Below, one piece after another: positions 1 to 8,876 of a DNA stretch of 64,000 bases. The stretch comes from Vibrio sp. JPW-9-11-11 (lineage in GTDB: Bacteria; Pseudomonadota; Gammaproteobacteria; Enterobacterales; Vibrionaceae). Where the stretch lies: NCBI RefSeq assembly GCF_013369335.1, contig NZ_SZQJ01000006.1, forward strand, positions 1-64,000, in the 5' to 3' direction. Position 1 is the first letter of the stretch. Each line of letters opens with the position of its first letter. A program made the translations under genes and the position numbers. The notes below the pieces were generated by a model, which did no database searches, was not told where the DNA came from, and was given only the letters and a program-made list of their open reading frames with translations.

Positions 1-24
1 AGAAACAACATCGTTGTTTTCTGC

Positions 25-99
25 AGGGCTATCGCCAAGCGGTAAGGCAGCGGCTTTTGATGCCGCCATTCCCTGGTTCGAATCCAGGTAGCCCTGCCA
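25..99 (+). tRNA. tRNA-Gln (anticodon TTG)
   Basis: The sequence folds as a complete cloverleaf: a 7-bp acceptor stem (AGGGCTA pairing TAGCCCT), the T-loop GGTTCGAATCC, and an encoded CCA end. The anticodon loop of CTTTTGA carries TTG, so it reads CAA/CAG glutamine codons. It lies 87 bases before tRNA-Leu on the same strand, so the two are probably cut from one transcript whose promoter lies outside the window. Confidence 0.95.
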
Positions 100-185
100 T
101 TCTTTTGAATGGTTGACCATAAGTCGGTCAGGCATACAACGTTAAGTGAGTTATACCAATTGCTCTCTTAACCATAAATTAAGTT

Positions 186-270
186 GCGGAAGTGGCGGAA
201 TTGGTAGACGCACCAGATTTAGGTTCTGGCGCCGCAAGGTGTGAGAGTTCAAGTCTCTCCTTCCGCACCA
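186..270 (+). tRNA. tRNA-Leu (anticodon TAG)
   Basis: An 85-base class II tRNA with a long variable arm, as leucine tRNAs have. The acceptor stem GCGGAAG pairs with CTTCCGC, followed by discriminator A and an encoded CCA. The anticodon loop TTTAGGT gives anticodon TAG, reading CUN leucine codons. A strong terminator follows 9 bases later. Confidence 0.95.
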
Positions 271-279
271 TTATTATCA

Positions 280-307
280 AACCCAGCCTTGCGCTGGGTT
301 TTGTTTT
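280..307 (+). terminator. Terminator of the tRNA-Gln/tRNA-Leu transcript
   Basis: An 8-bp stem, AACCCAGC pairing with GCTGGGTT, has a short loop and runs straight into a T-rich tract (TTTTGTTTTTT). It sits directly after tRNA-Leu. Confidence 0.85.
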
Positions 308-358
308 TTCTGCTAGCACGTTTGCGTGTTATCTCTTTGTTCCCTTACAGTAAGTAAT

Positions 359-386
359 AAAAAAATCCAGCAGTAGCTGGATTTTT
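359..386 (-). terminator. Terminator downstream of flaC
   Basis: A 9-bp stem (AAATCCAGC/GCTGGATTT) with a 4-base loop is flanked by A and T runs on both sides, so it can stop transcription from either direction. On the minus strand it lies about 40 bases past the flaC stop codon. Confidence 0.8.
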
Positions 387-427
387 GCTTTAAGTCATGA
401 CTTTATAGTGTGCTAAAAATTAACTTT

Positions 428-1561
428 TTAGCCTAAAAGCCCCAACGCTGAGTTGGGCGCTTGCTTTGCTTGCGCAAGTACAGAACTCGATGCTTGAGTC
501 AGGATCTGAGACTTAGTCAATGCTGTTGTTTCTTTGGCAAAGTCAGTGTCTTTGATTCGGCTCTTCGACGCATTGACGTTTTCGTTGATGTTATCTAAGT
601 TGTTGATTGCGTGGTTGAAGCGGTTTTGGAAAGCACCAAGCTCAGCTCGGTGGCTATCAACAAACTTCAGCGCGGCATCCACAATCGCCACCGACTCTTG
701 CGCACCACCCACTGAAGTCACATCAATGGTGTCGACAGTGACCGCTTTCGCTTCACCAATGCTCAGTTCGCCCGCCAGGCTACCACCGAAGGTCGCTACG
801 CCATCAACGTTATTGTTATCGGTGAACAGTTGTAACTGGCCATCTTCGTCAACCGACGCTTTAACAAGGTCAGTTTGACCATTGATGTAGGTTGCCAGCT
901 CTTCGATATCGTCGCCAACTTTGGCGTTGATGGTAACATTTTGCTCTTGACCAAACTTATCGGTCAGCGCAATAGTTAAGTCATTGGCACCCTCTTGCAC
1001 CGCCCAGTCTTTGCCTTGACCATTGGCCGCAACATAGCTGTTACCGCCCATCATGGTGTTATCACTGCGCATATTGTTCATCGTGAGCATCACTGCTTCA
1101 CCATTGTCTGCACCGATCTGGAACGACTTAGTGGCAAACGTACCGTTAAGCAATTTATTACCACCAAACGAGGTGGTTTCTGCGATACGGTTGAGTTCAT
1201 CATTCAAAGCGGTGATCTCTTCTTGGATCGCCACGCGCTCTGATTTCGAATTTGAGCCGTTCGCAGATTGTAGTGATAGATCTCGCATACGTTGCAAGAT
1301 ATTGGTGGTTTCATTCATGGCACCTTCTGCGGTTTGTGCCATAGAAATCCCATCATTCGCGTTACGTACCGCAACATCTAGACCGCGACTTTGGACATTC
1401 AAACGATTTGATATTTGTAGACCTGCAGCATCGTCTTTCGCGCTGTTGATCTTAAAACCGGAAGATAGTCTTTCCATCGACGCTTGTTGAGCGGATGACG
1501 CACTATTTAAATAGCGCTGGGCTGTCATTGCTGCAACGTTTGTATTTACATTAACCGCCAT
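428..1561 (-). CDS. flaC: Flagellin FlaC
   Basis: A 377-residue flagellin, a filament subunit exported through the flagellar type III system and polymerised at the filament tip. The N-terminal helix ([19 protein letters not shown]) and the C-terminal end ([19 protein letters not shown]) are the conserved D0/D1 regions, and the middle is the variable surface domain. It closely resembles V. cholerae FlaC as I recall it. An in-frame extension 25 codons upstream is possible, but the ATG at 1561 follows AGGAG at good spacing and starts the canonical flagellin N-terminus. It lies downstream of flaA but is separated by a terminator and has its own sigma-28 promoter, so it is expected to be transcribed late, after FlgM export. 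Confidence 0.95.
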   Translation of the reverse strand: MAVNVNTNVAAMTAQRYLNSASSAQQASMERLSSGFKINSAKDDAAGLQISNRLNVQSRGLDVAVRNANDGISMAQTAEGAMNETTNILQRMRDLSLQSANGSNSKSERVAIQEEITALNDELNRIAETTSFGGNKLLNGTFATKSFQIGADNGEAVMLTMNNMRSDNTMMGGNSYVAANGQGKDWAVQEGANDLTIALTDKFGQEQNVTINAKVGDDIEELATYINGQTDLVKASVDEDGQLQLFTDNNNVDGVATFGGSLAGELSIGEAKAVTVDTIDVTSVGGAQESVAIVDAALKFVDSHRAELGAFQNRFNHAINNLDNINENVNASKSRIKDTDFAKETTALTKSQILTQASSSVLAQAKQAPNSALGLLG

Positions 1562-1646
1562 AGTGGTTTCTCCTATTGATTTCCGTAGACCGGAGTTCAG
1601 GTTTCCGACGTCTCGGTAAACCAGTAGTTCTCTCAAAGTAACCTTA

Positions 1647-1673
1647 TTAACGACTAAAAATTGATTAACTTTA
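1647..1673 (-). promoter_or_regulatory. Sigma-28 (FliA) promoter of flaC
   Basis: On the minus strand the sequence reads TAAAGTTA, 11 bases, GTCGTTAA, against the known FliA consensus TAAAGTTT-N11-GCCGATAA. It lies about 90 bases before the flaC start codon, which implies a leader of roughly 80 bases. Confidence 0.75.
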
Positions 1674-1753
1674 GAGCTATTTGGTGTTTAAAGGAGAAAA
1701 TTAGCTGGGATTAAATGCAACTTGATGAATCAAGCAAATATGAAACAACTTGC

Positions 1754-1780
1754 TAAAGTTTTGACGTATACCGCCGATAG
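1754..1780 (+). promoter_or_regulatory. Sigma-28-type promoter pointing away from flaC, antisense to flaA
   Basis: On the plus strand the sequence reads TAAAGTTT, 11 bases, GCCGATAG, which is 15 of 16 consensus positions for FliA. This is a better match than the flaC or flgM promoters in the same window. No protein gene lies downstream on this strand. A transcript starting near 1787 would meet a hairpin with eight Ts at 1804-1830 and a second hairpin at 1843-1880, and beyond these it would be antisense to the 3' end of flaA. Confidence 0.55.
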
Positions 1781-1803
1781 CAAACGCTTGCGTTGAAGAA
1801 GAG

Positions 1804-1830
1804 AATAGCCCAGAACGCGCTATTTTTTTT
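1804..1830 (+). terminator. Short hairpin with T8 downstream of the reverse sigma-28 site
   Basis: A 6-bp stem (AATAGC/GCTATT) with a 9-base loop is followed by an uninterrupted run of eight Ts on the plus strand. The stem is short and AT-rich, so termination may be only partial. Confidence 0.45.
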
Positions 1831-1842
1831 ACGTGGGCAAAA

Positions 1843-1880
1843 GAAAAGCCCCTTTTCCTTTGAGAGAACCGGGGCTATTT
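1843..1880 (-). terminator. Terminator of flaA
   Basis: A 6-bp GC-rich stem (AGCCCC/GGGGCT) with an 18-base loop. On the minus strand it is followed by TTTTCTTTT and on the plus strand by ATTTT, so it may act both ways. It lies about 180 bases past the flaA stop. Confidence 0.6.
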
Positions 1881-2057
1881 TGGTAGCCAAACCAATTGGA
1901 GATCGAGAGAAATGATCTTGGCTTGGCCGCCTGCTACATAAGTGACTCCAGCAATGGAGCAGGTGAGAGAGAGAACTCCATAACCTTATCACCTATGTTT
2001 GCCGTCACACCTCCACTAACCCTACGTCTAGGTTAACGCTAGTGAAGACGTTGACCA

Positions 2058-3203
2058 CTACTGCAATAGTGACATTGCAGAGTTTGGCAACTGTTTTGCT
2101 TGAGCAAGTATTGATGTACCCGCTTGTTGCAGAATTTGTGCTTTCGTCATCGCGGTGGTCTCTTTCGCGAAGTCTGTATCACGGATTCGACTGTTCGATG
2201 CTTCTACGTTTTCTTGGATATTAGCCAAGTTGTTGATGCTGTGGCTGAGACGGTTTTGTTTCGCACCTAGATCCGCTCGTTGAGAATCAACGTATTGCAG
2301 TGCCGCATCCACGATACCTACCGCGTTTTGCGCGCCGCCCACAGAGCGAACATCAATGTTTTGTACTGTCGTTTTCACCCCAGCACCGCCTTCCAACCCA
2401 AGTTCACTCGCCAACCCACCAGAGATATTGAGGTTACCTTCTAAGTTTGGCTCTGCGGCAAAGATTTGCAGCCTACCATCTTGGTCTACCGACGCTTTGA
2501 GCTTGTCAGTCTGACCGTTAATGTAAGTAGCCACCTCTTCGATATCGTCCCCTTCTTTGGCGATGATATCTAACGTGATCGCCTCACCCTCTTTAGTGGT
2601 GAACTCGAACTTAAGATCTTTCGCAGTGGCAGGTACGCCCCAGTCTTTATCTTTCGCCTTTTCAGGGTCAGAAATAAAACTTTGGCCGCCCATGCGTGGC
2701 TCATCCGCGCGAACACTGGTCAAACCCATGATGATCGCTTCACCCGAACTAGCACCAATCTGGAATGATGCTTCACCAAACGAGCCGTTGAGTAGCTTAC
2801 GGCCACCAAACGAAGTTGTTTCGGCGATACGGTTCAGCTCGTCTTGCAGAGCCGATACTTCCTCGTGCAGCGCTTGGCGCTCTGAAGCCGAGTTGGTACC
2901 GTTTGCCGATTGCAACGACAAGTCACGGATACGTTGTAGAATCGAGGTCGATTCGTTCATCGCACCTTCCGCGGTCTGAGCGATCGAAATGCCGTCATTG
3001 GCGTTTCGCATCGCGACATCCAGGCCACGAGATTGCGCTGTTAAGCGGTTAGAAATCTGTAGACCCGCAGCGTCATCTTTGGCGCTATTGATCTTTTGAC
3101 CTGAAGACAAACGTTCCATTGAGGTATTAAGATCACCGGTCGCTTTGTTCAGGTAACGTTGAGCGGTCATCGCTGACACGTTCGTGTTTACATTAATGGT
3201 CAT
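2058..3203 (-). CDS. flaA: Flagellin FlaA (core flagellin)
   Basis: A 381-residue flagellin with canonical N-terminal ([19 protein letters not shown]) and C-terminal ([19 protein letters not shown]) helices. It is very similar to V. cholerae FlaA, the one flagellin essential for filament formation in that species and transcribed by sigma-54 with FlrC. Here a sigma-54 type promoter, not a sigma-28 one, lies upstream, consistent with that role. The paralogue FlaC follows about 500 bases downstream. The start has a good ribosome site (AGGAG) 8 bases upstream. Confidence 0.95.
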   Translation of the reverse strand: MTINVNTNVSAMTAQRYLNKATGDLNTSMERLSSGQKINSAKDDAAGLQISNRLTAQSRGLDVAMRNANDGISIAQTAEGAMNESTSILQRIRDLSLQSANGTNSASERQALHEEVSALQDELNRIAETTSFGGRKLLNGSFGEASFQIGASSGEAIIMGLTSVRADEPRMGGQSFISDPEKAKDKDWGVPATAKDLKFEFTTKEGEAITLDIIAKEGDDIEEVATYINGQTDKLKASVDQDGRLQIFAAEPNLEGNLNISGGLASELGLEGGAGVKTTVQNIDVRSVGGAQNAVGIVDAALQYVDSQRADLGAKQNRLSHSINNLANIQENVEASNSRIRDTDFAKETTAMTKAQILQQAGTSILAQAKQLPNSAMSLLQ

Positions 3204-3340
3204 AGTTTGCTCTCCTATTGAGTCCGCAAGTGCTTGCGAAGCGGCCAGCTATGTCTCATTTGGAAGCACTGACCGTGAATGCCTTGCTAAGCAGGCTCGT
3301 GACCTACTTAAAACCTATTTGTTCAACTCTGCACTAAACA

Positions 3341-3358
3341 ATTCAAGTTGTGTGCCAA
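3341..3358 (-). promoter_or_regulatory. Probable sigma-54 promoter of flaA
   Basis: The minus strand reads TTGGCAC, 5 bases, TTGAAT. The -24 element is perfect, but the -12 element has GA where nearly all sigma-54 promoters have GC. The position, about 140 bases before flaA, and the known sigma-54 dependence of flaA in V. cholerae support the call. Confidence 0.55.
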
Positions 3359-3372
3359 TTTTAAGAAACCTG

Positions 3373-3396
3373 ATTGGGATTTTTAAAAGTCCCAAT
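3373..3396 (-). repeat. Inverted repeat upstream of the flaA promoter
   Basis: Two 11-base arms (ATTGGGATTTT and AAAGTCCCAAT) match at 10 of 11 positions around a 2-base centre. It lies directly upstream of the flaA -24 element. It has no T tract, so a protein-binding site is as likely as an RNA hairpin. Confidence 0.5.
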
Positions 3397-3459
3397 ATAT
3401 TAGTCACTTAAATAACTTGTTCAGGCCTTATTCGGATCGAATATTTTCTATTCAAATCC

Positions 3460-3480
3460 AGCGGCAACCTGATTGCCGCT
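3460..3480 (-). terminator. Perfect hairpin after flgL, possible terminator
   Basis: A perfect 8-bp stem (AGCGGCAA/TTGCCGCT) with a 5-base loop lies about 75 bases past the flgL stop codon. The T tract on the minus strand is poor (GGATTTG), so termination would be weak or need Rho. Confidence 0.4.
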
Positions 3481-3555
3481 AATTTGCCACTCGTTTGCCA
3501 CCCGTGGCATTACATCTTTCTCGCACATAAGGCATCAGCACTTAAGGCATTGAGC

Positions 3556-4749
3556 TTAGATGTAATTAAATAAAGTCAGGTCTTTGGTTTTACCAAACGC
3601 TTGCTGTGACGCCTGCAGCGCACGCGAGTTTTCATTAAACTCAATAATCGCTTCGGCATAATCCAAATCTTCAAAATTGCTCTTAGACTTAGCTAAGGTC
3701 ATTTTAAAGTCGTCATGTTGTTCTTCTTGAATATCAAGAGTGTTCAGACGCGCACCCACATCGGTACGTGCTTTGTTTAAATGAATAAATGCAGCATGAA
3801 ACTCTTGGGTTATCTGATGTAACTGTGCGGTGTTAGACGCATCCGATACCGACCCCTCAGATAACTTCATCGCTTCTTTGAACGTTTCAAAAATACTGTA
3901 ACTGCGGCGAGGCTCTAGGGTAATTTCATCTCCACGAGTGATTTGCCCTTTGACCTGAATGGTCACATCTTCATATTTGATCCCTTTTGATGGATCAAAT
4001 GTATCGGCCTGAACCACAGAGCCATCACGCTCCAGCTGATAACCATATTTGCCTTCTGGCATATCGACGAAAGTCACCTTGTAGGTAGAGTTATCGTCTG
4101 GATTCAAATTAATCGCTCGCTCTAGCAATAACTCAGAAGCTTCTTGCAAGTTGTACTGGGGAGAGAAGTCACCAAACGGGTTATCGATTTCCATAAACAG
4201 CTTGCTGCCGGGATCGTTAATAGGCATTTCAAGGCTGTTCGAGATTTTCATCTTACGTTGGTAATCATCCCCAGCGTATACCACCTCGCCGTTTCCATCT
4301 CGAAAGAAAGGTTGGTTCTTCGGTTTGGTACCGGCAAAGATATAGTTGCCGGACTCATCTTGTACATTAACCAAGTTGAGAAAGTTGGCGGCAAGCTCTT
4401 GGATTTCACGGCGCTTCGCTAAGCGGTCTTCTGGTGATAACGCACCGTTGATCATTTCCATCACAGTTCGTTTTGCTTCATCAGTAAACTGCTCGGCGTT
4501 CGAAATAATGACTTCGTGATGCTCTAAGCGGTTGCGGGTTAGAACAATCGCATCTGTGTATTGGCGCAGTTGCTCTTTCTGCTGACCAATATTTTGGATG
4601 TAGTGGGTCGCAAGTGGGTCATCACTGGCCTTCATCAGTTTCTTGCCCGATGCTAACTGCGCTTGGTTATGATGCACTTTCGCTTCTTGACGACGAAGGT
4701 CATTTTGTACTGACTGATAGTTATGGAAGCTGGAAATACGGTTCATCAT
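3556..4749 (-). CDS. flgL: Flagellar hook-filament junction protein FlgL
   Basis: A 397-residue flagellin-like protein (HAP3) that joins the hook, through FlgK, to the filament. The N-terminal helix (RISSFHNYQSVQNDLRRQE) and the C-terminal helix ending in LTLFNYI match the family. It follows flgK by 9 bases, so the two form one operon. The gene starts with two consecutive ATG codons behind an AGGAGG ribosome site; both are at usable spacing and the first is given. Confidence 0.93.
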   Translation of the reverse strand: MMNRISSFHNYQSVQNDLRRQEAKVHHNQAQLASGKKLMKASDDPLATHYIQNIGQQKEQLRQYTDAIVLTRNRLEHHEVIISNAEQFTDEAKRTVMEMINGALSPEDRLAKRREIQELAANFLNLVNVQDESGNYIFAGTKPKNQPFFRDGNGEVVYAGDDYQRKMKISNSLEMPINDPGSKLFMEIDNPFGDFSPQYNLQEASELLLERAINLNPDDNSTYKVTFVDMPEGKYGYQLERDGSVVQADTFDPSKGIKYEDVTIQVKGQITRGDEITLEPRRSYSIFETFKEAMKLSEGSVSDASNTAQLHQITQEFHAAFIHLNKARTDVGARLNTLDIQEEQHDDFKMTLAKSKSNFEDLDYAEAIIEFNENSRALQASQQAFGKTKDLTLFNYI

Positions 4750-4758
4750 TTACGCCTC

Positions 4759-6633
4759 CTATCTCAATGCCAAAATCGTATTGAAGGTGTCATTCGCGGC
4801 CTGCATAATCCGCGACGAGGCCATATAGGCTTGTTGAAACTTCATCATATTGGCCGCTTCTTCATCGAGGTTAACCCCCGCAATTGAAGCGACGCGCTCT
4901 TGCGCAGCCTCTTTCTCTAACCGAGAAACATCGGTCAAGCGCGATGCCGTCGACATTTGCAGGCCCACATCGGTATTGAGATTGTGATAAATATCTAAAA
5001 TGGTCGATTCACCATCGTTGAGTTTTTTATCGGTCTGAATGTTTTGCATCTTTCTTAAGTTACCGTTGTCCCCTTCTGATGGGACAAGGTTTGCCGTGAA
5101 CTTATCATTCGGCAACGCGCCTTCTGTCAGCTCAAAACTGGTCCCTTGCACGGTAACCGCGCCTGAGGGTGGGTACGCTTGAGGTTGAAGTAGAATATTG
5201 CCTTTGGTATCGGTGACGGCAAATTGAGTCCCATCGGGAGAAATCACCACCTCAAACTCGCGTAAGTCGCCCGCTTGCTCAATGCGGAACTTGGCTGTGC
5301 CCTGAGCGAACGTCGTCGATGCTTCATAACTTTGCGCGGCAATATCGCTTGGATCATTGGTCTCAAGCTTCATCTGCGCAGCGCCACTACGTGTTGGTCG
5401 CAGAAGCACACGTTCACCCGCTTGCAAATCTTGGCGAATTTCAATCCGTAAACCATCGAGAGTAATCGCATCATCCACGACTGGCACAGCAAACTGCTCA
5501 CCGGAGGGGCGGGTAATGTAATAGTCGCCATCGGTGTACTGCAACGAGTACTCGCCACCGACCAAGTCAGCCGTATTTTCGATATAGACCGCCACCTCGG
5601 CATTAGAGTTAGCGGGGATAACCGCACGTGATTTCGCGACAATCTCAGAGTTAACATCGGTAAATATTAGCCCACCAATGTTGCCACGCAGGTCTAAACC
5701 TTGCGACTGTAACTTATTGACTTCATAAGAGAATGAGGTAGCTAGCTTACCGAGCTCATCCATTAATTGCGGAATTTTTTCGTCACGCATTGAAAGCATG
5801 GCACCAATCTTACCGTCTATGTCTTTGGTCGTAATCGCTTTAATGCCCTTACCTTCAACCATAGCTAAGCGACGTTGATGAACATCAGGGTAGCCATCAA
5901 TCATTTTCAGTTCACTGGCTTCGGTCCCTGACACGAGTGTATGGCCATTGCCGATATGAATATTAAAGCCTTCCGCATTTTTACGGGGTGTGACCGTGAC
6001 CTTAGTGTATTCAGACAGCTCCGCCACCAGCTTTTCGTGCGTGTCCATCAAGTCGTTGTGCGGGCCAGGAGTGCGCATCATCAAACGATGCAAATCTCGA
6101 ATCTCAAGGGCGAGCTGGTTCACACGCTCAATGCCGAGATCAAGCTTCTTATTAGTGACGTCGGACTGACGGCGGATAGTCTCGTGGAAATCGTTGAGAT
6201 TTTGAGTAATCAGGTCGGCTTTCTCTAACACCACTTTACGGGCACCGACGTCATTGGGGCTGTCAGCGAGTGACTTTACGCTATCGAACCATTCATTGAG
6301 GTTCTCTGGAATTTTTTTCGAAGCGACCGATGAGAGCATGCTAGATAACATCTCTAGATTCTCTTCGTTGTCGACTTTGTTGGCATAGTTGGTGGTAGAA
6401 ACATTCAGCTCATTAACGGCAAACTGATCCCAAGAGCGGCGAACTTTTTCCACATGGACACCCATACCGTAGGTTTCCCCACCGTATTGGCGCGGCATAT
6501 TTGTGCCTTGTATCACCGACTGGCGGCTATAACCCTCTGTATTCACATTAGAGATGTTATGACCTGTGGTGTTCAGTTGTCTCTGAGCCGTCAGTACGCT
6601 TTGCGCACCAAGATTCAGAAGATCAGACGCCAT
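4759..6633 (-). CDS. flgK: Flagellar hook-associated protein FlgK
   Basis: A 624-residue HAP1 protein that caps the hook and forms the first hook-filament junction ring. The N-terminus has the axial-family motif NVNTEGYSRQ near residues 29-38, and the C-terminus (NMMKFQQAYMASSRIMQAAN) is the usual axial coiled coil. It is co-transcribed with flgL. A sigma-54 promoter and the flgJ terminator lie in the 168-base gap upstream, so flgKL is its own unit. Confidence 0.95.
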   Translation of the reverse strand: MASDLLNLGAQSVLTAQRQLNTTGHNISNVNTEGYSRQSVIQGTNMPRQYGGETYGMGVHVEKVRRSWDQFAVNELNVSTTNYANKVDNEENLEMLSSMLSSVASKKIPENLNEWFDSVKSLADSPNDVGARKVVLEKADLITQNLNDFHETIRRQSDVTNKKLDLGIERVNQLALEIRDLHRLMMRTPGPHNDLMDTHEKLVAELSEYTKVTVTPRKNAEGFNIHIGNGHTLVSGTEASELKMIDGYPDVHQRRLAMVEGKGIKAITTKDIDGKIGAMLSMRDEKIPQLMDELGKLATSFSYEVNKLQSQGLDLRGNIGGLIFTDVNSEIVAKSRAVIPANSNAEVAVYIENTADLVGGEYSLQYTDGDYYITRPSGEQFAVPVVDDAITLDGLRIEIRQDLQAGERVLLRPTRSGAAQMKLETNDPSDIAAQSYEASTTFAQGTAKFRIEQAGDLREFEVVISPDGTQFAVTDTKGNILLQPQAYPPSGAVTVQGTSFELTEGALPNDKFTANLVPSEGDNGNLRKMQNIQTDKKLNDGESTILDIYHNLNTDVGLQMSTASRLTDVSRLEKEAAQERVASIAGVNLDEEAANMMKFQQAYMASSRIMQAANDTFNTILALR

Positions 6634-6690
6634 ATTGCCCCCAAAAGAAACCTTTAAAAATCAGTAAAAACTGAGTGTCTGAGTAGGTAA

Positions 6691-6707
6691 AAGCAATATA
6701 TATGCCA
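6691..6707 (-). promoter_or_regulatory. Sigma-54 promoter of flgKL
   Basis: The minus strand reads TGGCAT, 5 bases, TTGCTT, with GG and GC exactly 10 bases apart. It lies about 60 bases before the flgK start codon. Confidence 0.75.
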
Positions 6708-6775
6708 AATAGAGAAAGCAGAGATAAGAGATAGTTAAAAACAATACGCTGCAGAGGACAACGTCCATGCCCAAC

Positions 6776-6798
6776 GAAAAACTCACCCGAAGGTGAGT
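6776..6798 (-). terminator. Terminator of the flgBCDEFGHIJ transcript
   Basis: A 7-bp stem, ACTCACC/GGTGAGT, with a TTCG tetraloop on the minus strand, followed by TTTTTCG. It begins 3 bases after the flgJ stop codon. Confidence 0.8.
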
Positions 6799-6801
6799 CT
6801 T

Positions 6802-7710
6802 TTACATCTGGTCGATGCGCTGTTTCACGCGCAGCACCTTATCCGCGTAAGTAGGGTCGGTGGCGTAACCCGCCTGATGAATGCCACGAATAAACGCTTC
6901 ATCATTACCACCATGACGCAGTGCCGTCGTGTAGCGAGGGTTTTGATTGAGGAAACGAACGTAATCGTTAAAGCTCTCTTCGTAGTTAGAGTAAGAACGG
7001 AACGCCGCCTGCTCTTTCACCGGCACACCTTGATGGTACTCTAACGTTTGCGTGGCAACTTTGTCACCACTCCAACTTCTGTCTGCTTTGATATTAAAAA
7101 GGTTATTGCTGCTGGTGCGGGCGTTATTGACTACCTTTTGCCCCCATCCCGTTTCTAACGCTGCTTGAGCAAGTAACAACGATGAATCGACACCTAATGC
7201 GCGCGCCGCTTTCTCAGCGTAGGGTTTCATTGACGCGACAAAAGACTCTGGCGAGTCAAAACGAGAACTCTGTACTGGCTCCGATGGTTCAACAGTCGTG
7301 GCCTGCGCGCGTTCGTTACGCACCGCATCGACCTTATCCATTAAGGCTTCAAAATCGGTGCTGCGATTGTTGGCGCTTTGGTTTTCAATGTTACCCGATG
7401 AAAGCTGAGCAACAATCATATCTGCCAACCCTAAAGATCCTGAAGAGCTCAGCTCAGATGACATCTGTTCATCCATCATTTGGCGGTAAAACTGTTGGTT
7501 TTGGCTGTCCATCAGGCCCGACTCAAACGTTGAGTTTGCGTCACGCATGGATTTAAACAACATTGAGGTAAAGATGGCTTCAAACTGTTTTGCCGCCGCT
7601 GTCAACGCAGCTTTCTCACTGCCCTCTTCACCATTTACCGCTTGTTGACGTAACTTATCTAAGCTCGAAATGTCGTGAATAAAACCAATATCATTGCCGT
7701 TGTTTATCAT
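6802..7710 (-). CDS. flgJ: Flagellar rod scaffold and peptidoglycan hydrolase FlgJ
   Basis: A 302-residue two-domain protein. Residues 1-100 are the rod-binding scaffold (AAAKQFEAIFTSMLFKSMRD), then a low-complexity linker, and residues 155-302 are a glucosaminidase domain that opens peptidoglycan for the rod. The catalytic glutamate should be Glu186 in AQAALETGWG. It is the last gene of the flgB operon, with a terminator immediately after it. Confidence 0.95.
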   Translation of the reverse strand: MINNGNDIGFIHDISSLDKLRQQAVNGEEGSEKAALTAAAKQFEAIFTSMLFKSMRDANSTFESGLMDSQNQQFYRQMMDEQMSSELSSSGSLGLADMIVAQLSSGNIENQSANNRSTDFEALMDKVDAVRNERAQATTVEPSEPVQSSRFDSPESFVASMKPYAEKAARALGVDSSLLLAQAALETGWGQKVVNNARTSSNNLFNIKADRSWSGDKVATQTLEYHQGVPVKEQAAFRSYSNYEESFNDYVRFLNQNPRYTTALRHGGNDEAFIRGIHQAGYATDPTYADKVLRVKQRIDQM

Positions 7711-7721
7711 CTTTACATTCC

Positions 7722-8813
7722 TTAGATAACGATCAACTGTCCTTCGATCGCACCCGCTTGTTTCAGCGCTTGTAAGATCGCCATTAAGTCGGAAGGGGCC
7801 GCGCCCACTTCGTTAACCGCTCGTACAAGATCATCAAGAGTCAAACCAGGCTCAAACTTAAACATTTTGCCTTGCTCTTCCGTTACCTCGATATCGGTAT
7901 CGGGCACGACGACCGTTTCCCCCCCACCGAACGCATTAGGCTGGCTGACGTTAAGGTTCTCTTTAATCGCCACTGTCATACCGCCGTGCGTGACCGCTGC
8001 AGGTTTCAATCTTACATGTTTACCGACAACTATGGTGCCAGTGCGTGAGTTAACGATGATTTTTGCCGCGCCATCCGCGGGGTTAAACTCTAGGTTTTCA
8101 ATTGCAGATAAAAAAGCTACTCGTTGCGTGACATCTCGCGGCGCACGAACTTTGACTGACGTCGCGTCAATCGCCGATGCCATTTGCGGGCCAAGGAAAT
8201 TATTCACCGCGTCCGCCATACGCTGAGCCGTGGTAAAGTCTGATTCGAGTAAATTGAACGTAATGTAGTCACCGCGACCAAAGGGGGATGGTATTTCACG
8301 TTCAACAATCGCACCGTTCGAGATCATCCCCGCCGTTGGATTGTTACCCACGATTTTAGAACCATCGGCACCAGTGGCACTAAAGCCACTCACCACTAGG
8401 TTGCCTTGAGCCACGGCATAGATTTGCCCATCAAGACCTTTCAACATGGTTTGCATCAGCGTACCGCCACGCAGACTTTTTGCCGCGCCAACGGAAGACA
8501 CGGTGACGTCTATGGTTTGACCTTGCTTAGAGAAAGCGGGTAGCTCTGCGGTGACCAATACTGCGGCGACGTTTTTTGTTTTCGGCTTGGTGCCTGGTGG
8601 CAATTGAATGCCGAACTTTTGCAACATGGCATTAAAGCTTTGATCGGTAAACGGTGTGCTCTCGCCGGTACCTGGCAACCCAGTCACTAAGCCGTAACCG
8701 ACCAATTGGTTACTACGTACGCCTGCGACTTGCGCGACATCTTTGATCCGCGCGGCATGCACGCTTGTCGCGATTAACAACCAGCTTGTAATTAGGATCA
8801 CACACTTTTTCAT
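7722..8813 (-). CDS. flgI: Flagellar P-ring protein FlgI
   Basis: A 363-residue periplasmic protein that forms the P ring around the rod in the peptidoglycan layer. A signal peptide of about 20 residues ends VHA before [11 protein letters not shown]. The conserved [16 protein letters not shown] and the C-terminal [15 protein letters not shown] are typical. It lies 11 bases upstream of flgJ and 63 bases downstream of flgH in one operon. Confidence 0.95.
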   Translation of the reverse strand: MKKCVILITSWLLIATSVHAARIKDVAQVAGVRSNQLVGYGLVTGLPGTGESTPFTDQSFNAMLQKFGIQLPPGTKPKTKNVAAVLVTAELPAFSKQGQTIDVTVSSVGAAKSLRGGTLMQTMLKGLDGQIYAVAQGNLVVSGFSATGADGSKIVGNNPTAGMISNGAIVEREIPSPFGRGDYITFNLLESDFTTAQRMADAVNNFLGPQMASAIDATSVKVRAPRDVTQRVAFLSAIENLEFNPADGAAKIIVNSRTGTIVVGKHVRLKPAAVTHGGMTVAIKENLNVSQPNAFGGGETVVVPDTDIEVTEEQGKMFKFEPGLTLDDLVRAVNEVGAAPSDLMAILQALKQAGAIEGQLIVI

Positions 8814-8876
8814 AATCTTACCTATTCTCTTACCTTAGCCACCGAGCTCGCGCCAAAAAAGCGGCATCAGATGGAA

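Noticed and set aside
1753..1992. Minus-strand 79-codon frame in the flaA-flaC gap
   Set aside because: It overlaps the flaA terminator and the sigma-28 sites, has an odd composition and no ribosome site; the gap is better explained as regulatory.
534..3052. Several plus-strand frames of 60-145 codons inside the flagellin genes
   Set aside because: They are antisense shadows of conserved flagellin codons, with low-complexity serine/arginine composition.
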